Shown: positions 56,224 to 64,000 of the stretch, piece after piece
Numbering within the stretch: the first letter of the stretch is position 1
How the letters are laid out: every line of letters begins with the position of its first letter
Assembly (NCBI GenBank): GCA_022709755.1
Contig: JAKLIF010000010.1
Coordinates: forward strand, 1-64,000
DNA length: 64,000 nucleotides
Direction: 5' to 3'
Source of the DNA: Elusimicrobiota bacterium
GTDB lineage: Bacteria > Elusimicrobiota > Elusimicrobia > FEN-1173 > JAKLIF01
Program-made: the position numbers and the translations under genes
Notes under the pieces: model-generated
Databases searched by the model: none
What the model was told of the DNA's origin: nothing
What the model saw: only the letters and a program-made list of their open reading frames with translations

Positions 56224-57870
56224 CTAGTTTCCCCGCGTGCTCTGAAGAGTTTTGGACTGCAACGACTGTATCTTTTTGCTCTCATATTCCAGCAAACCGG
56301 CAAAAATGGCGTCGGAAACCTTGTTCCGATACCGTTGGGAGCACAACCGGGCCTCTTCCTTGGGATGGGAGATGAACCCGGACTCGACGAGGATGGCCGG
56401 CATATCCGTCCCCCTGAGCACATGAAAGGATGCCTGCTTGGCCCCCCGATTGACGGCCGGAAGACGCTTTTCCGCCTGGGAGACGACGAACCCGCACAAT
56501 TGGGAGGATTCGTTGAGCGTCTCGGTCCGTGCCATCGACCAGAGAAGGTCCCTCAGCTCCTCCCTGACTTTTCCCTGGATGCCCTCCAACTCCACCACAG
56601 CGTTCTCCCGGCGCGCCACGGCGGCGGCGGAAGGATCCGTGGCGTCTTCGGATAAATAATAAGCTTCGAACCCATGGGTGCGTCGGTTCAAGGCGGCGTT
56701 ACAATGGATGGAAACAAACAGGTCCGCTTTCGCGTTATTAGAGATGTTGGCCCGCTCCTGTAGGGAGATGAACGTGTCGTCATCCCTCGTCAGCACGACC
56801 TTGAACCGTTTTTCCCTCTTCAATATCTTCGCCAACGTCAGGGCCAACTGCAGGTTGATGTCTTTTTCCAAAGTCCCGTGAGGCCCGATGGCACCGGCGT
56901 CCTTCCCTCCGTGCCCCGCATCGACAACGATCGTCTTGATGGGTGACAAAGCCAATAACGGTGAAGACGGGGCATAGTCAATCCCCTCCTCCTCGACTCC
57001 CGGCGACAAAGACGGTTCCAAGGCCTCCCTTCCTTTCATTCCGGGAACGGGTGGGATCTCTCCGCGCCCTTTCGTCTTTTTGGAAACCAGATTCGGAATC
57101 CCGGGACGTTTCGAGACCACGTCGATGGCCAATCGTCGAGGAGCTTCCAAAAGATGGATATTCGGTTCCTCCGCCTTCGATGAGATTTTCAATTCCAGAT
57201 CCGCGCTGCGCGCGTGGGCGGAAAGCCGCACCGTTTCGATGAGTCCGTCTTTAATCTCCAATTGTTCCTGCCCCAAAGAGCGACCGCCGAAAAACCTCAC
57301 GTGATAGAGCCCCCCTCTGAAACTCATCACCCGATAATTCACGCGGGGACCGATCTCGACCACCACGCGGCTCTTGTTCGGATAGGTATAAAAACTGGGC
57401 GAAGAGACGCTGGGCTGAGGTTCGACCGTCAGGACCTGTTTCCCCGCATCCCAAACGATCTTATTTTCACAGAACTCCTGAAACTCCTGGGACAAAAGGA
57501 GGTCCAGTGGCACGTACAGATCCCTGAACCAATAACGGAGCGCCATCCCCACCGCAACGGGACGGCCCGCCACTGTCACGCTGGAAGCATCCATCTGAAA
57601 CTCGATCGGCATCCCCTGCCTTTCATAGATGACGTTCCGAGAGACGTTCCCCCAACGCAAACGCCCTCCGAAAAGCCGGCGGATCTGGCGCAACGTCATG
57701 CAGGGGCGATCCTCGATCACGAAAACCTCATATCCTTTCAAGAAAACGCCGTCGGATATGACGGTAATCGGATTATTCTGAAACGGCGGGCGGCGTCCCT
57801 GCGCCGCGAGGTCCACCGACAGGAACAGGGACAGGAGGAGAAGGACGATGGAGCAGCGTCTCAAGATCAT
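56224..57870 (-). CDS. N-acetylmuramoyl-L-alanine amidase (AmiC type)
   Basis: About 548 residues. Signal peptide (MILRRCSIVLLLLSLFLS), two AMIN/copper-amine-oxidase-N-like beta-domains (about 30-290; the second, YRVMSFRGGLYHVRFFGG, looks like AMIN), then a C-terminal Amidase_3 domain: VVDAGHGGKDAGA, TLEKDINLQLALTLA, SIHCNAALN and ILVESGFISHPKEE carry the zinc and catalytic residues. Cleaves the bond between MurNAc and the stem peptide in the periplasm. The ATG at 57870 is used since the longer frame would overlap upp. Confidence 0.93.
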   Translation of the reverse strand: MILRRCSIVLLLLSLFLSVDLAAQGRRPPFQNNPITVISDGVFLKGYEVFVIEDRPCMTLRQIRRLFGGRLRWGNVSRNVIYERQGMPIEFQMDASSVTVAGRPVAVGMALRYWFRDLYVPLDLLLSQEFQEFCENKIVWDAGKQVLTVEPQPSVSSPSFYTYPNKSRVVVEIGPRVNYRVMSFRGGLYHVRFFGGRSLGQEQLEIKDGLIETVRLSAHARSADLELKISSKAEEPNIHLLEAPRRLAIDVVSKRPGIPNLVSKKTKGRGEIPPVPGMKGREALEPSLSPGVEEEGIDYAPSSPLLALSPIKTIVVDAGHGGKDAGAIGPHGTLEKDINLQLALTLAKILKREKRFKVVLTRDDDTFISLQERANISNNAKADLFVSIHCNAALNRRTHGFEAYYLSEDATDPSAAAVARRENAVVELEGIQGKVREELRDLLWSMARTETLNESSQLCGFVVSQAEKRLPAVNRGAKQASFHVLRGTDMPAILVESGFISHPKEEARLCSQRYRNKVSDAIFAGLLEYESKKIQSLQSKTLQSTRGN

Positions 57871-57889
57871 CAAGGAATGATCGCCGGTG

Positions 57890-58519
57890 TTATCGCGTAC
57901 CGAAGAGACGGTCGCCGGCATCCCCCAGCCCGGGCAATATATATCCGTGGGAATTCAACCTTTTATCAACGGCGCAGGTAAAAACGGTCACATCCGGATG
58001 AAGACGCTTCATCACCCTCACCCCTTCGGGAGCCGACAACAAACACATCAGCACCAGATTCTTCGCTCCGGCCTTCTTCAATAGATCGATGGTGGCCGAT
58101 GCGGAATAACCGGTGGCCAGCATGGGATCCACGACGATCAAAAACCGTTTCGGGATATCGGGGGGCAGCTTACAAAAGTATTGGACGGGTCGCAGCGTCT
58201 TCGGGTCCCGATACAGCCCCACATGTCCCACCTTGGCTCCCGGCACGAGCTTGAGTATCCCATCCACCATCCCCAATCCGGCCCGAAGGATGACCACCAC
58301 TCCAAGCATCTTTCCGGGAATGATCTTCCCGATGGCGGTCATCAACGGGGTTCTGACCTTGTGATTCTGAGTCGGCAACTGTCGAGTCACCTCATAGGCC
58401 ATCAGCGTCGAGAGTTCATCCAACAGATCCCTGAAATCCTTGGATGAGGTGTTCCGGTCCCTCAACAGCGTCAACTTGTGCTGGATGAGCGGGTGTTTCA
58501 GAACGATCAGGTTTTTCAT
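57890..58519 (-). CDS. upp: Uracil phosphoribosyltransferase
   Basis: 209 residues. PRPP-binding loop [12 protein letters not shown] and C-terminal uracil-binding [17 protein letters not shown]. Salvages uracil to UMP. Lies between glyA and the amidase in the same direction; RBS gagggg before the ATG. Confidence 0.97.
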   Translation of the reverse strand: MKNLIVLKHPLIQHKLTLLRDRNTSSKDFRDLLDELSTLMAYEVTRQLPTQNHKVRTPLMTAIGKIIPGKMLGVVVILRAGLGMVDGILKLVPGAKVGHVGLYRDPKTLRPVQYFCKLPPDIPKRFLIVVDPMLATGYSASATIDLLKKAGAKNLVLMCLLSAPEGVRVMKRLHPDVTVFTCAVDKRLNSHGYILPGLGDAGDRLFGTR

Positions 58520-58530
58520 GGTGACGCCCC

Positions 58531-59781
58531 TCACTTTTTCAATCGCTTCGCATAGAGCGGGAATTTACGGCAGAACTGTAAAACCTGCTTCTGGACATGG
58601 GCGATCCGTTTCGGGTCGGCCCGATGTTCGATAGATTCGGTGATCCAACCGGCGATCTTTTCCATTTCGGGTTCTTTCATCCCGCGCGTCGTCACGGCCG
58701 GGGTGCCGATCCGGACACCGGAGGTCACAAACGGTTTTTCCGGATCAAAGGGGATGGTGTTCTTATTGACGGTGATTCCCGAACGGCCCAAGACATCCTG
58801 GGCCTCTTTCCCGGTGATCCCCTTGGAACGGAGATCCAGACTGAACATATGGCAATCCGTTCCGCCGGACACGATCCGAAACCCGTTTTCTTGGAGGGTC
58901 TTGGCCAGTCTCTGGGCATTCTGGAGGATCTGTCTCTGATAGACCCGGAAAGACGGTTTCAGGGCTTCGGCGAACGCCACGGCTTTGGCGGCGATGATAT
59001 GCATCAGGGGACCGCCCTGCGTTCCGGGGAACATCATCTTATCGACGGCAGTGGCGTGGGCCGCCCGGCACATGATCATGCCTCCGCGCGGGCCCCGCAA
59101 GGTCTTGTGCGTTGTGGTCGTCACAAAATCCGCGTAGGGAACCGGCGATGGATACAACCCGGCGGCCACGAGACCGGCATAATGGGCGATATCGGCCATC
59201 AAGTAGGCACCCACGGAATCGGCGATCTGCCGGAGACGCTCCCACTCAAAAACCCTCGAATAATTCGAGGCGCCGGCGCATATCAGACGGGGCCGATGTT
59301 CCAGAGCCAGAGAAGCCGCACGGTCATAATCGATCCGTTCCGTCTCCGGATGAACTCCATAAGAGACGATCTTGAAGTATTTCCCTGAAAAATTCATGGG
59401 ACTCCCATGCGTCAGGTGCCCCCCATGGGACAATTCCAACCCCATGATGGTGTCCCCCGGGTTCAATACGGACAGATAGACCGCCACGTTGGCCTGGGTC
59501 CCGGAATGGGGCTGGACATTGACGTGTTCCGCCCCGAACAATTTTTTCGCCCGATCGATGGCCACGGTCTCCGCCTCGTCCACGATGTCACACCCGCCGT
59601 AATACCTTTTCCCCGGATAGCCCTCCGCGTATTTATTCGTCAAAACAGATCCCTGCGCCTCCAGGACGGCTTCCGATACATAGTTCTCGGAAGCGATCAG
59701 TTCGAGGCCTTCCTCCTGCCTCTTCGTCTCCCGATAGATGACCTGGAATATCTTCGGATCCACTTTCTTCAATAGACTCAT
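58531..59781 (-). CDS. glyA: Serine hydroxymethyltransferase
   Basis: 416 residues. PLP-binding Lys in [14 protein letters not shown]-terminal [19 protein letters not shown]. Interconverts serine and glycine, feeding one-carbon folate and thus MetH. A strong RBS (ggagg) precedes the ATG, which overlaps the preceding phosphatase gene by ATGA. Confidence 0.98.
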   Translation of the reverse strand: MSLLKKVDPKIFQVIYRETKRQEEGLELIASENYVSEAVLEAQGSVLTNKYAEGYPGKRYYGGCDIVDEAETVAIDRAKKLFGAEHVNVQPHSGTQANVAVYLSVLNPGDTIMGLELSHGGHLTHGSPMNFSGKYFKIVSYGVHPETERIDYDRAASLALEHRPRLICAGASNYSRVFEWERLRQIADSVGAYLMADIAHYAGLVAAGLYPSPVPYADFVTTTTHKTLRGPRGGMIMCRAAHATAVDKMMFPGTQGGPLMHIIAAKAVAFAEALKPSFRVYQRQILQNAQRLAKTLQENGFRIVSGGTDCHMFSLDLRSKGITGKEAQDVLGRSGITVNKNTIPFDPEKPFVTSGVRIGTPAVTTRGMKEPEMEKIAGWITESIEHRADPKRIAHVQKQVLQFCRKFPLYAKRLKK

Positions 59782-60254
59782 TGAGACTCCTCCGGTTTTA
59801 TTTTCTTCAAAAGTTCCGTGATGCAGGAATGGATGATGCCGGCACAATAGTCATACACTTCCTGGGTCTGCCCGATGGGATCCGGAATATGGGGATCTCC
59901 GGGCAACTCCACGTATGTCTTGAGGACCCGCGTCTTCCCGACCGCGCGCGGATATTTCAAGACGACATCGGTCTGATGGGCCTTCGACATCACCAGGATC
60001 ACGTCGGCCCAATCCACGTCGGCGGCGGACAGATCCCTCGACCGGTGTCCCGTCCCGTCGATCCCATACTTCTCGAGAGCAGCCACCGCCTCGGGCGGTG
60101 ACTCCTGGCCCGGCCGCGCGCACACTCCGGCCGAGCGCGCCTGAAACCCGGATCCCGCCTCATGCAGGAACAACTGCTCCGCCATCGCGCTCCGACAGGT
60201 ATTACCCGTGCAGACGAACAAGAACCGGCGAGGGGGACCGCCCTTCTCAGGCAT
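59778..60254 (-). CDS. Low-molecular-weight protein phosphatase, YwlE (arginine phosphatase)-like
   Basis: 158 residues. The active loop is [14 protein letters not shown] (CX5R) near the N-terminus and the general-acid loop is DPHIPDPIG. The Thr in CTGNTCRS, in place of the Ile/Leu of ordinary LMW tyrosine phosphatases, is the residue known to give YwlE its phospho-arginine preference. No McsB arginine kinase is in the window. Overlaps the TsaC-like gene by 8 bases. Confidence 0.88.
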   Translation of the reverse strand: MPEKGGPPRRFLFVCTGNTCRSAMAEQLFLHEAGSGFQARSAGVCARPGQESPPEAVAALEKYGIDGTGHRSRDLSAADVDWADVILVMSKAHQTDVVLKYPRAVGKTRVLKTYVELPGDPHIPDPIGQTQEVYDYCAGIIHSCITELLKKIKPEESQ

Positions 60255-60879
60255 AACGGTTCAAAACTTTCTTCGTCAATGCTCCCTCCCTCAGGAGGGT
60301 CCACGGATAGTGAGAAACATCCAGCACGCTCGATTCGCACCCGATGGCACAGGGACCATCGTCGAGGACGGCATCCACTTTTCCATCGAATTCCCGCCGG
60401 AGAGAAGGGACGTCGATGTGCGCAACGCGGCCGGACATATTGGCACTCGTGCACGCCAAGGGGACTCCGATCCTCCGGATCAAATCCGTCACGACCGAAT
60501 GCTTGGGAATCCGGACGGCGATGGTCTCTTTCCCACCCGTGATCCATTGTCCCATCGCCGACGCGCGAAAGACCACGGTGAGCGGCCCCGGCCAATATTT
60601 CTTCAGGAGCGGCGACAATCGGACCGGGATATCGTGAACCAAACAACGGATCTGATCCGGATGTTGCACCAAAAATGGGATCGGCTTGCGATGATGTCGA
60701 TCTTTGAGCCGATAGATACGTTCGATCGCCTCCCGACGGAAAGCGTGGGCGGCAATCCCGTAGACCGTATCGGTCGGGACGACCACGAGACCTCCTTCCG
60801 AGAGGATCCGGGCACTCTCCTGCACGGCCCCTCGGCGGTTGGAAACCGTCTTCAGGACGTAATGGCGCGTGACCGACAT
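60247..60879 (-). CDS. L-threonylcarbamoyladenylate synthase (TsaC/Sua5 type)
   Basis: 210 residues, YrdC fold: VPTDTVYGIAAHA, IYRLKDRHHRKPIP and PLACTSANMSG are the family's key blocks. Makes the threonylcarbamoyl-AMP intermediate of tRNA t6A37. Without the extra C-terminal Sua5 domain, so the TsaC short form. The ATG at 60879 is chosen, 11 bases behind argJ. Confidence 0.93.
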   Translation of the reverse strand: MSVTRHYVLKTVSNRRGAVQESARILSEGGLVVVPTDTVYGIAAHAFRREAIERIYRLKDRHHRKPIPFLVQHPDQIRCLVHDIPVRLSPLLKKYWPGPLTVVFRASAMGQWITGGKETIAVRIPKHSVVTDLIRRIGVPLACTSANMSGRVAHIDVPSLRREFDGKVDAVLDDGPCAIGCESSVLDVSHYPWTLLREGALTKKVLNRYA

Positions 60880-60889
60880 CGCGCGTCGA

Positions 60890-62104
60890 TCACGTGTGGT
60901 AATCGGCATTGATATCGATGTAATCGCGCGAGAAATCGCAGGTTGCGTATTCCACGACACGGGATCCCTGATGGAGATGGACAGTCACGACCACGTGGGG
61001 GCGCGACAAGATCCCATGGGCCCTCTTCTCCGAAAAAGCGGCTTTCTGCCCCGAACGACAGACCTTTAAGTTTCCGAACGAGATATCCACTTTCGACGGC
61101 CGGAACGGGACGCCGGAACGGCCCAACGCCGCCATGATCCGCCCCCAGTTCGGGTCCGAACCGTGCATCGCCGTCTTGAAGAGCGGCGACGTGGAAATCA
61201 CAGCCCCGATCCGACGCGCCTGGTCCTCGGTGCGCGCCCCCCGGACGCGCACGATGACGGTCCGGGTGGCCCCTTCTCCATCAGCCGCGATCTGACGCGA
61301 CAGAGAGAGACAGACCTGATCCAACGCTTCCTGAAACCTTCGGGCCAGAAGCGGGCCCGGAACCTTATCGAATCCATCAGCCGCTCCATTGGCCAATAAA
61401 AAGATGCTGTCGTTGGTGGAGGTGTCCCCATCGACCGAAACGCGGTTGAAAGAGGATCGAACCGCCTGCCGGAGCGCGGCGCGGATCGCCGGCGCCGGGA
61501 GCAAGATATCCGTCAGGATCACAGAAAGCATCGTCGCCATATTGGGGTGGATCATGCCAGCCCCCTTGGCGCACCCCCAGAGCCGGCCCACGCTCCTTCC
61601 GATCTTCACCGTCGCGCAAGAGGTCTTCGGGCGTGTGTCCGTTGTCATGATGGCCCGAACAGCATCGGCTGGAGACGGCGTCGCCCCGCGGTCCACCTTC
61701 CGGATCAATTCATCCAATCCGCGTTTCAACGGGGGACGCGGAAGATATTCGCCGATGATCCCCGTGGAAGACACCAAAACGGACTTCAACGGCAGACCCA
61801 ACCGAGACGACGCATAACGGACCGTCCATCGGGCATCCGACAATCCACGCCTCCCCGTGCAGGCATTGGCGCATCCGGAATTGATCACGACGGCCCGGGC
61901 TCTGCCGGAACGGACGTGCTCGGAACTAACCAGGACCGGAGCCGCCTTAACCTGATTGGTCGTGAAGAGTCCAGCGGCGGTCGCCGGTTTATCGGAATAG
62001 AACAAGGCCAGGTCTTTCTTGCCGCGGATTGATGAGATACCGCAGGAAACCCCGTAGGCCCGAAATCCGGCGGGCAGGTGTGATGGGAGGATATCGTCAG
62101 CCAC
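60890..62104 (-). CDS. argJ: Bifunctional ornithine acetyltransferase/N-acetylglutamate synthase ArgJ
   Basis: About 404 residues from the GTG at 62104. Self-cleavage site around GAGMIHPNMATMLS, with Thr as nucleophile, and INSGCANACTG and DGDTSTNDS as family blocks. Moves acetyl from acetylornithine to glutamate in arginine synthesis. An ATG at 62209 gives 439 residues but overlaps the zinc-ribbon gene by 92 bases; the start is therefore uncertain and either is possible. Grouped with argC just upstream in the same direction. Confidence 0.93.
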   Translation of the reverse strand: MADDILPSHLPAGFRAYGVSCGISSIRGKKDLALFYSDKPATAAGLFTTNQVKAAPVLVSSEHVRSGRARAVVINSGCANACTGRRGLSDARWTVRYASSRLGLPLKSVLVSSTGIIGEYLPRPPLKRGLDELIRKVDRGATPSPADAVRAIMTTDTRPKTSCATVKIGRSVGRLWGCAKGAGMIHPNMATMLSVILTDILLPAPAIRAALRQAVRSSFNRVSVDGDTSTNDSIFLLANGAADGFDKVPGPLLARRFQEALDQVCLSLSRQIAADGEGATRTVIVRVRGARTEDQARRIGAVISTSPLFKTAMHGSDPNWGRIMAALGRSGVPFRPSKVDISFGNLKVCRSGQKAAFSEKRAHGILSRPHVVVTVHLHQGSRVVEYATCDFSRDYIDINADYHT

Positions 62105-62117
62105 TGACAGGAACGTC

Positions 62118-62345
62118 TCAGCGCTGCTTTCGGCGAAACGAAAAACGCCTTCTTTGTTGATGACGGCAGTTGGGACAACGCTTCGGGGCCTGGAAACCTT
62201 TGGATTCATAAAAACGTTGTTCCCCTTCTTCGAAAACGAACTCTTTCTCGCATTGGACGCAAACCATTACCTTGTCTCCCGGTGATCGTTTCCCTGCGGA
62301 GGGAGAAGAAACAAACAATTTCTTGAAAAAGTCGAGCAATCCCAT
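62118..62345 (-). CDS. Small zinc-ribbon protein
   Basis: 75 residues: N-terminal MGLLDFFKKLFV amphipathic segment, then VCVQCEKEFVFEEGEQRFY (CX2C) and RCPNCRHQQRRR (CX2C), the two halves of a zinc ribbon. It lies between argC and argJ and may bind nucleic acid or a protein; its function is unknown. Proposed because of the four Cys in two CxxC pairs and the short gaps to both neighbours. Confidence 0.85.
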   Translation of the reverse strand: MGLLDFFKKLFVSSPSAGKRSPGDKVMVCVQCEKEFVFEEGEQRFYESKGFQAPKRCPNCRHQQRRRFSFRRKQR

Positions 62346-62381
62346 GACATCCTCCTGATTCGTATAGTAGAACCAACCATT

Positions 62382-63410
62382 TCAGACCAACCCTTCCGTT
62401 TCCCGAAACCCGCACATCAGGTTCATATTCTGAACCGCCTGACCGGACGCCCCCTTCAGCAGGTTATCGAGGGCGGCCAACACGATCACGTGTCCGGTCC
62501 GGGCCTCCACCCGCACCGCGACGTCACAGTAATTCGTGTGTGCCACGTTCTTTGTCTGAGGCAACGTCCCCTCCGACAATACCCGGATGAACGGCTCTCC
62601 GGAATAATGCCGGTGATAGACGGCCTCCAACTGTTCCACAGACATCTTCTTTCTCAGCTTGGCGTAGACCACCGCCAGGATCCCTCTCGTCATCGGCACC
62701 AGATGAGGAACAAAGGTGATGAGAGATTTCGACCCGGAGATATCCGACAAGATCTGCTCGATCTCGGGGATATGCCGATGATGGGCCACATTGTACGCCT
62801 GGAAGTTCTCTGCCGCTTCCGGAAAATGGTAGGTGAGCGCCGTCTTTTTCCCCGCGCCGGAAACGCCGGACTTGGCATCCACGATCAGGGAATCCCTCTC
62901 AACGAGCTGGTTCTTCAGCAGGGGGGCCGCCGCCAGAATCGACGTCGTGGCGTAACATCCCGGATTGGCGATCAGGTCGGCCTTCTTGACGGCCTCCCGA
63001 TAATACTCCGGCAACCCGTAGACAGCCCGCGCCAAAAACGTCTCCGCCTGGTGCTTCACGTTATACCACTTCTCGTAGACACGGCCATCCCGGATCCGAT
63101 AATCGGCGGAAAGATCGATCACTTTCTTCCCCTTCCGAAGGAACTCCGCGACCGGCTTGATTCCCACTCCGTGCGGAAGCGCAAAGAAGGCGATGTCCGT
63201 GTCTTCGGCGAGAGACGCGACGTCCATCGGTTCAAACACCAGGTCGTATTGCCCCCGCAAGGATGGGTGTATCTCCTCGAGCCGCTTGCCGGGCGAAGAC
63301 TCCGACGTGACGTGACGCACGTGGACGTGCGGATGCCGCCGGAATATCTTCAGCAATTCTCCTCCGGTGTATCCCGTCGCTCCGATGACAGACACGTTGA
63401 TTTTTTTCAT
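62382..63410 (-). CDS. argC: N-acetyl-gamma-glutamyl-phosphate reductase
   Basis: 342 residues. NAD(P)-binding start VIGATGYTGGELL and the catalytic Cys in ANPGCYATTS. Reduces N-acetylglutamyl phosphate in arginine synthesis, feeding the acetylornithine used by ArgJ. Lies 7 bases downstream of the HD-GYP gene stop. Confidence 0.97.
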   Translation of the reverse strand: MKKINVSVIGATGYTGGELLKIFRRHPHVHVRHVTSESSPGKRLEEIHPSLRGQYDLVFEPMDVASLAEDTDIAFFALPHGVGIKPVAEFLRKGKKVIDLSADYRIRDGRVYEKWYNVKHQAETFLARAVYGLPEYYREAVKKADLIANPGCYATTSILAAAPLLKNQLVERDSLIVDAKSGVSGAGKKTALTYHFPEAAENFQAYNVAHHRHIPEIEQILSDISGSKSLITFVPHLVPMTRGILAVVYAKLRKKMSVEQLEAVYHRHYSGEPFIRVLSEGTLPQTKNVAHTNYCDVAVRVEARTGHVIVLAALDNLLKGASGQAVQNMNLMCGFRETEGLV

Positions 63411-63417
63411 GGAATTC

Positions 63418-64000
63418 CTAGACCGTCGCCGCCGCAGGTTTGTCTTCCCGTTCCAAAAATTTCAAAAAGGCCTCCACCACCTTGGGGTCGAATTGGGAAC
63501 CGGCCCCTCTCTTGAGTTCCGCCACCGCCTCGGTCCGGTTCAGGGCTTTGCGATAGGGCCGATCCGACGTCATGGCATCCCACGCGTCGATGATGGAAAC
63601 GATCCGCGAACCCAGCGGGATCTCTTCTCCGCGCAATCCCTCCGGATACCCCTGCCCATTATACCACTCCTGATGATAGAGCACCAAAGACGCGACGGGA
63701 GCCAGGAAAGCGACCGGGGCCAAAATCTTCGAACCGATCTCGGGATGGCGTTTCATGGCGGAATATTCCTCCGATGTCAGCTTTCCCTCTTTCTTCAGAA
63801 TGGCGTCCTCCACGCCGATTTTGCCGATATCGTGCATGAGCGCGGCATATTCCACGTAGGTAATGATCTGTTCCGGCAGATGCAGTTCCGTCGCCACGCC
63901 GCGGGCATAACGACGAGCCCGGTCCGCATGAGCGTGGGTGCCCGAATCTTTCGCCGCCAACGCACCCGCCAACGTCTGGACCATCTCCATATAAAACGCC
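63418..64000 (-). CDS. HD-GYP domain protein, 5' end outside window
   Basis: At least 193 residues; the frame is open across the right edge. HD motif ALMHDIGKIGV, then HQEWYNGQGYPEGL, where canonical HHExxDGxGYP appears as HQE...GQGYP, and IVSIIDAWDAMTSDRPYRKA. HD-GYP proteins degrade cyclic di-GMP or sense it. The first metal-binding His pair is partly changed (HQE), so enzymatic state is uncertain. Upstream domains (receiver, PAS) cannot be seen. Confidence 0.9.
   Translation of the reverse strand, partial: AFYMEMVQTLAGALAAKDSGTHAHADRARRYARGVATELHLPEQIITYVEYAALMHDIGKIGVEDAILKKEGKLTSEEYSAMKRHPEIGSKILAPVAFLAPVASLVLYHQEWYNGQGYPEGLRGEEIPLGSRIVSIIDAWDAMTSDRPYRKALNRTEAVAELKRGAGSQFDPKVVEAFLKFLEREDKPAAATV

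Overview
The window looks like a chromosomal segment of a Gram-negative, diderm bacterium from a little-studied lineage, probably assembled from a metagenome. It encodes an Omp85-type barrel, another outer-membrane barrel, a lipoprotein and periplasmic cell-wall enzymes. Most genes are G+C-rich, densely packed and in short overlapping operons. An Omnitrophota-, Nitrospirota- or Methylomirabilota-like origin is possible, but nothing here fixes the phylum.

Left part (1-12.4 kb): the window opens on the right end of an IS3-family element, followed by about 0.8 kb of non-coding DNA with a G-run and two strong hairpins, then mnmA on the minus strand. A plus-strand run follows: HEAT/TPR lipo- or periplasmic protein, SPASM radical SAM enzyme, and a flagellar-type flbD ... 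motA-motB locus. In that locus three unusual genes (polytopic membrane protein, radical SAM with CX4CX2C spacing, 35-residue membrane peptide) sit between flbD and motA, and MotB lacks the ion-carrying Asp. ppdK closes this part.

Middle (12.4-41.3 kb): metH, four scattered SGNH-hydrolase-like genes (one AT-rich and bracketed by long direct repeats carrying a broken copy of the neighbouring kinase), a minus-strand comEC-nagZ-kinase group that fits peptidoglycan recycling, tRNA-Thr, a B12-type radical SAM protein, a MATE exporter, a class-A beta-lactamase-like protein and a long plus-strand run: rpsA, TPR protein, a metalloprotease/TolB/Omp85 fusion, an SGNH-TPR protein, a thiamine-binding-fold protein, a NYN nuclease, sfsA, a collagen-like/coiled-coil protein, serS and a small GIY-YIG-like remnant.

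Right part (41.3-64 kb): a complete F-type ATP synthase operon (atpZ-I-B-E-F-H-A-G-D-C) interrupted by an outer-membrane barrel gene (between atpG and atpD) and a Yip1-family membrane gene (between atpD and atpC), ending in a terminator before a CheY-like regulator. From 51.1 kb to the right edge everything is on the minus strand: a housekeeping chain HD-GYP, argC, zinc ribbon, argJ, tsaC-like, arginine-phosphatase-like, glyA, upp, amidase, murI, queC, queE, THEP1-type NTPase, then corA and rlmI. These tie together arginine synthesis, queuosine synthesis, wall synthesis and one-carbon metabolism, but mostly as a compact operon rather than a single pathway.

Several promoters with good -35/-10 boxes can be read directly, and at least three genes (3786, 41841, 53381) begin within about 10 bases of a -10 box without a Shine-Dalgarno, which suggests leaderless transcripts. 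The candidate unusual systems are the flbD-cassette-motAB* locus and the ATP synthase operon with embedded envelope genes.
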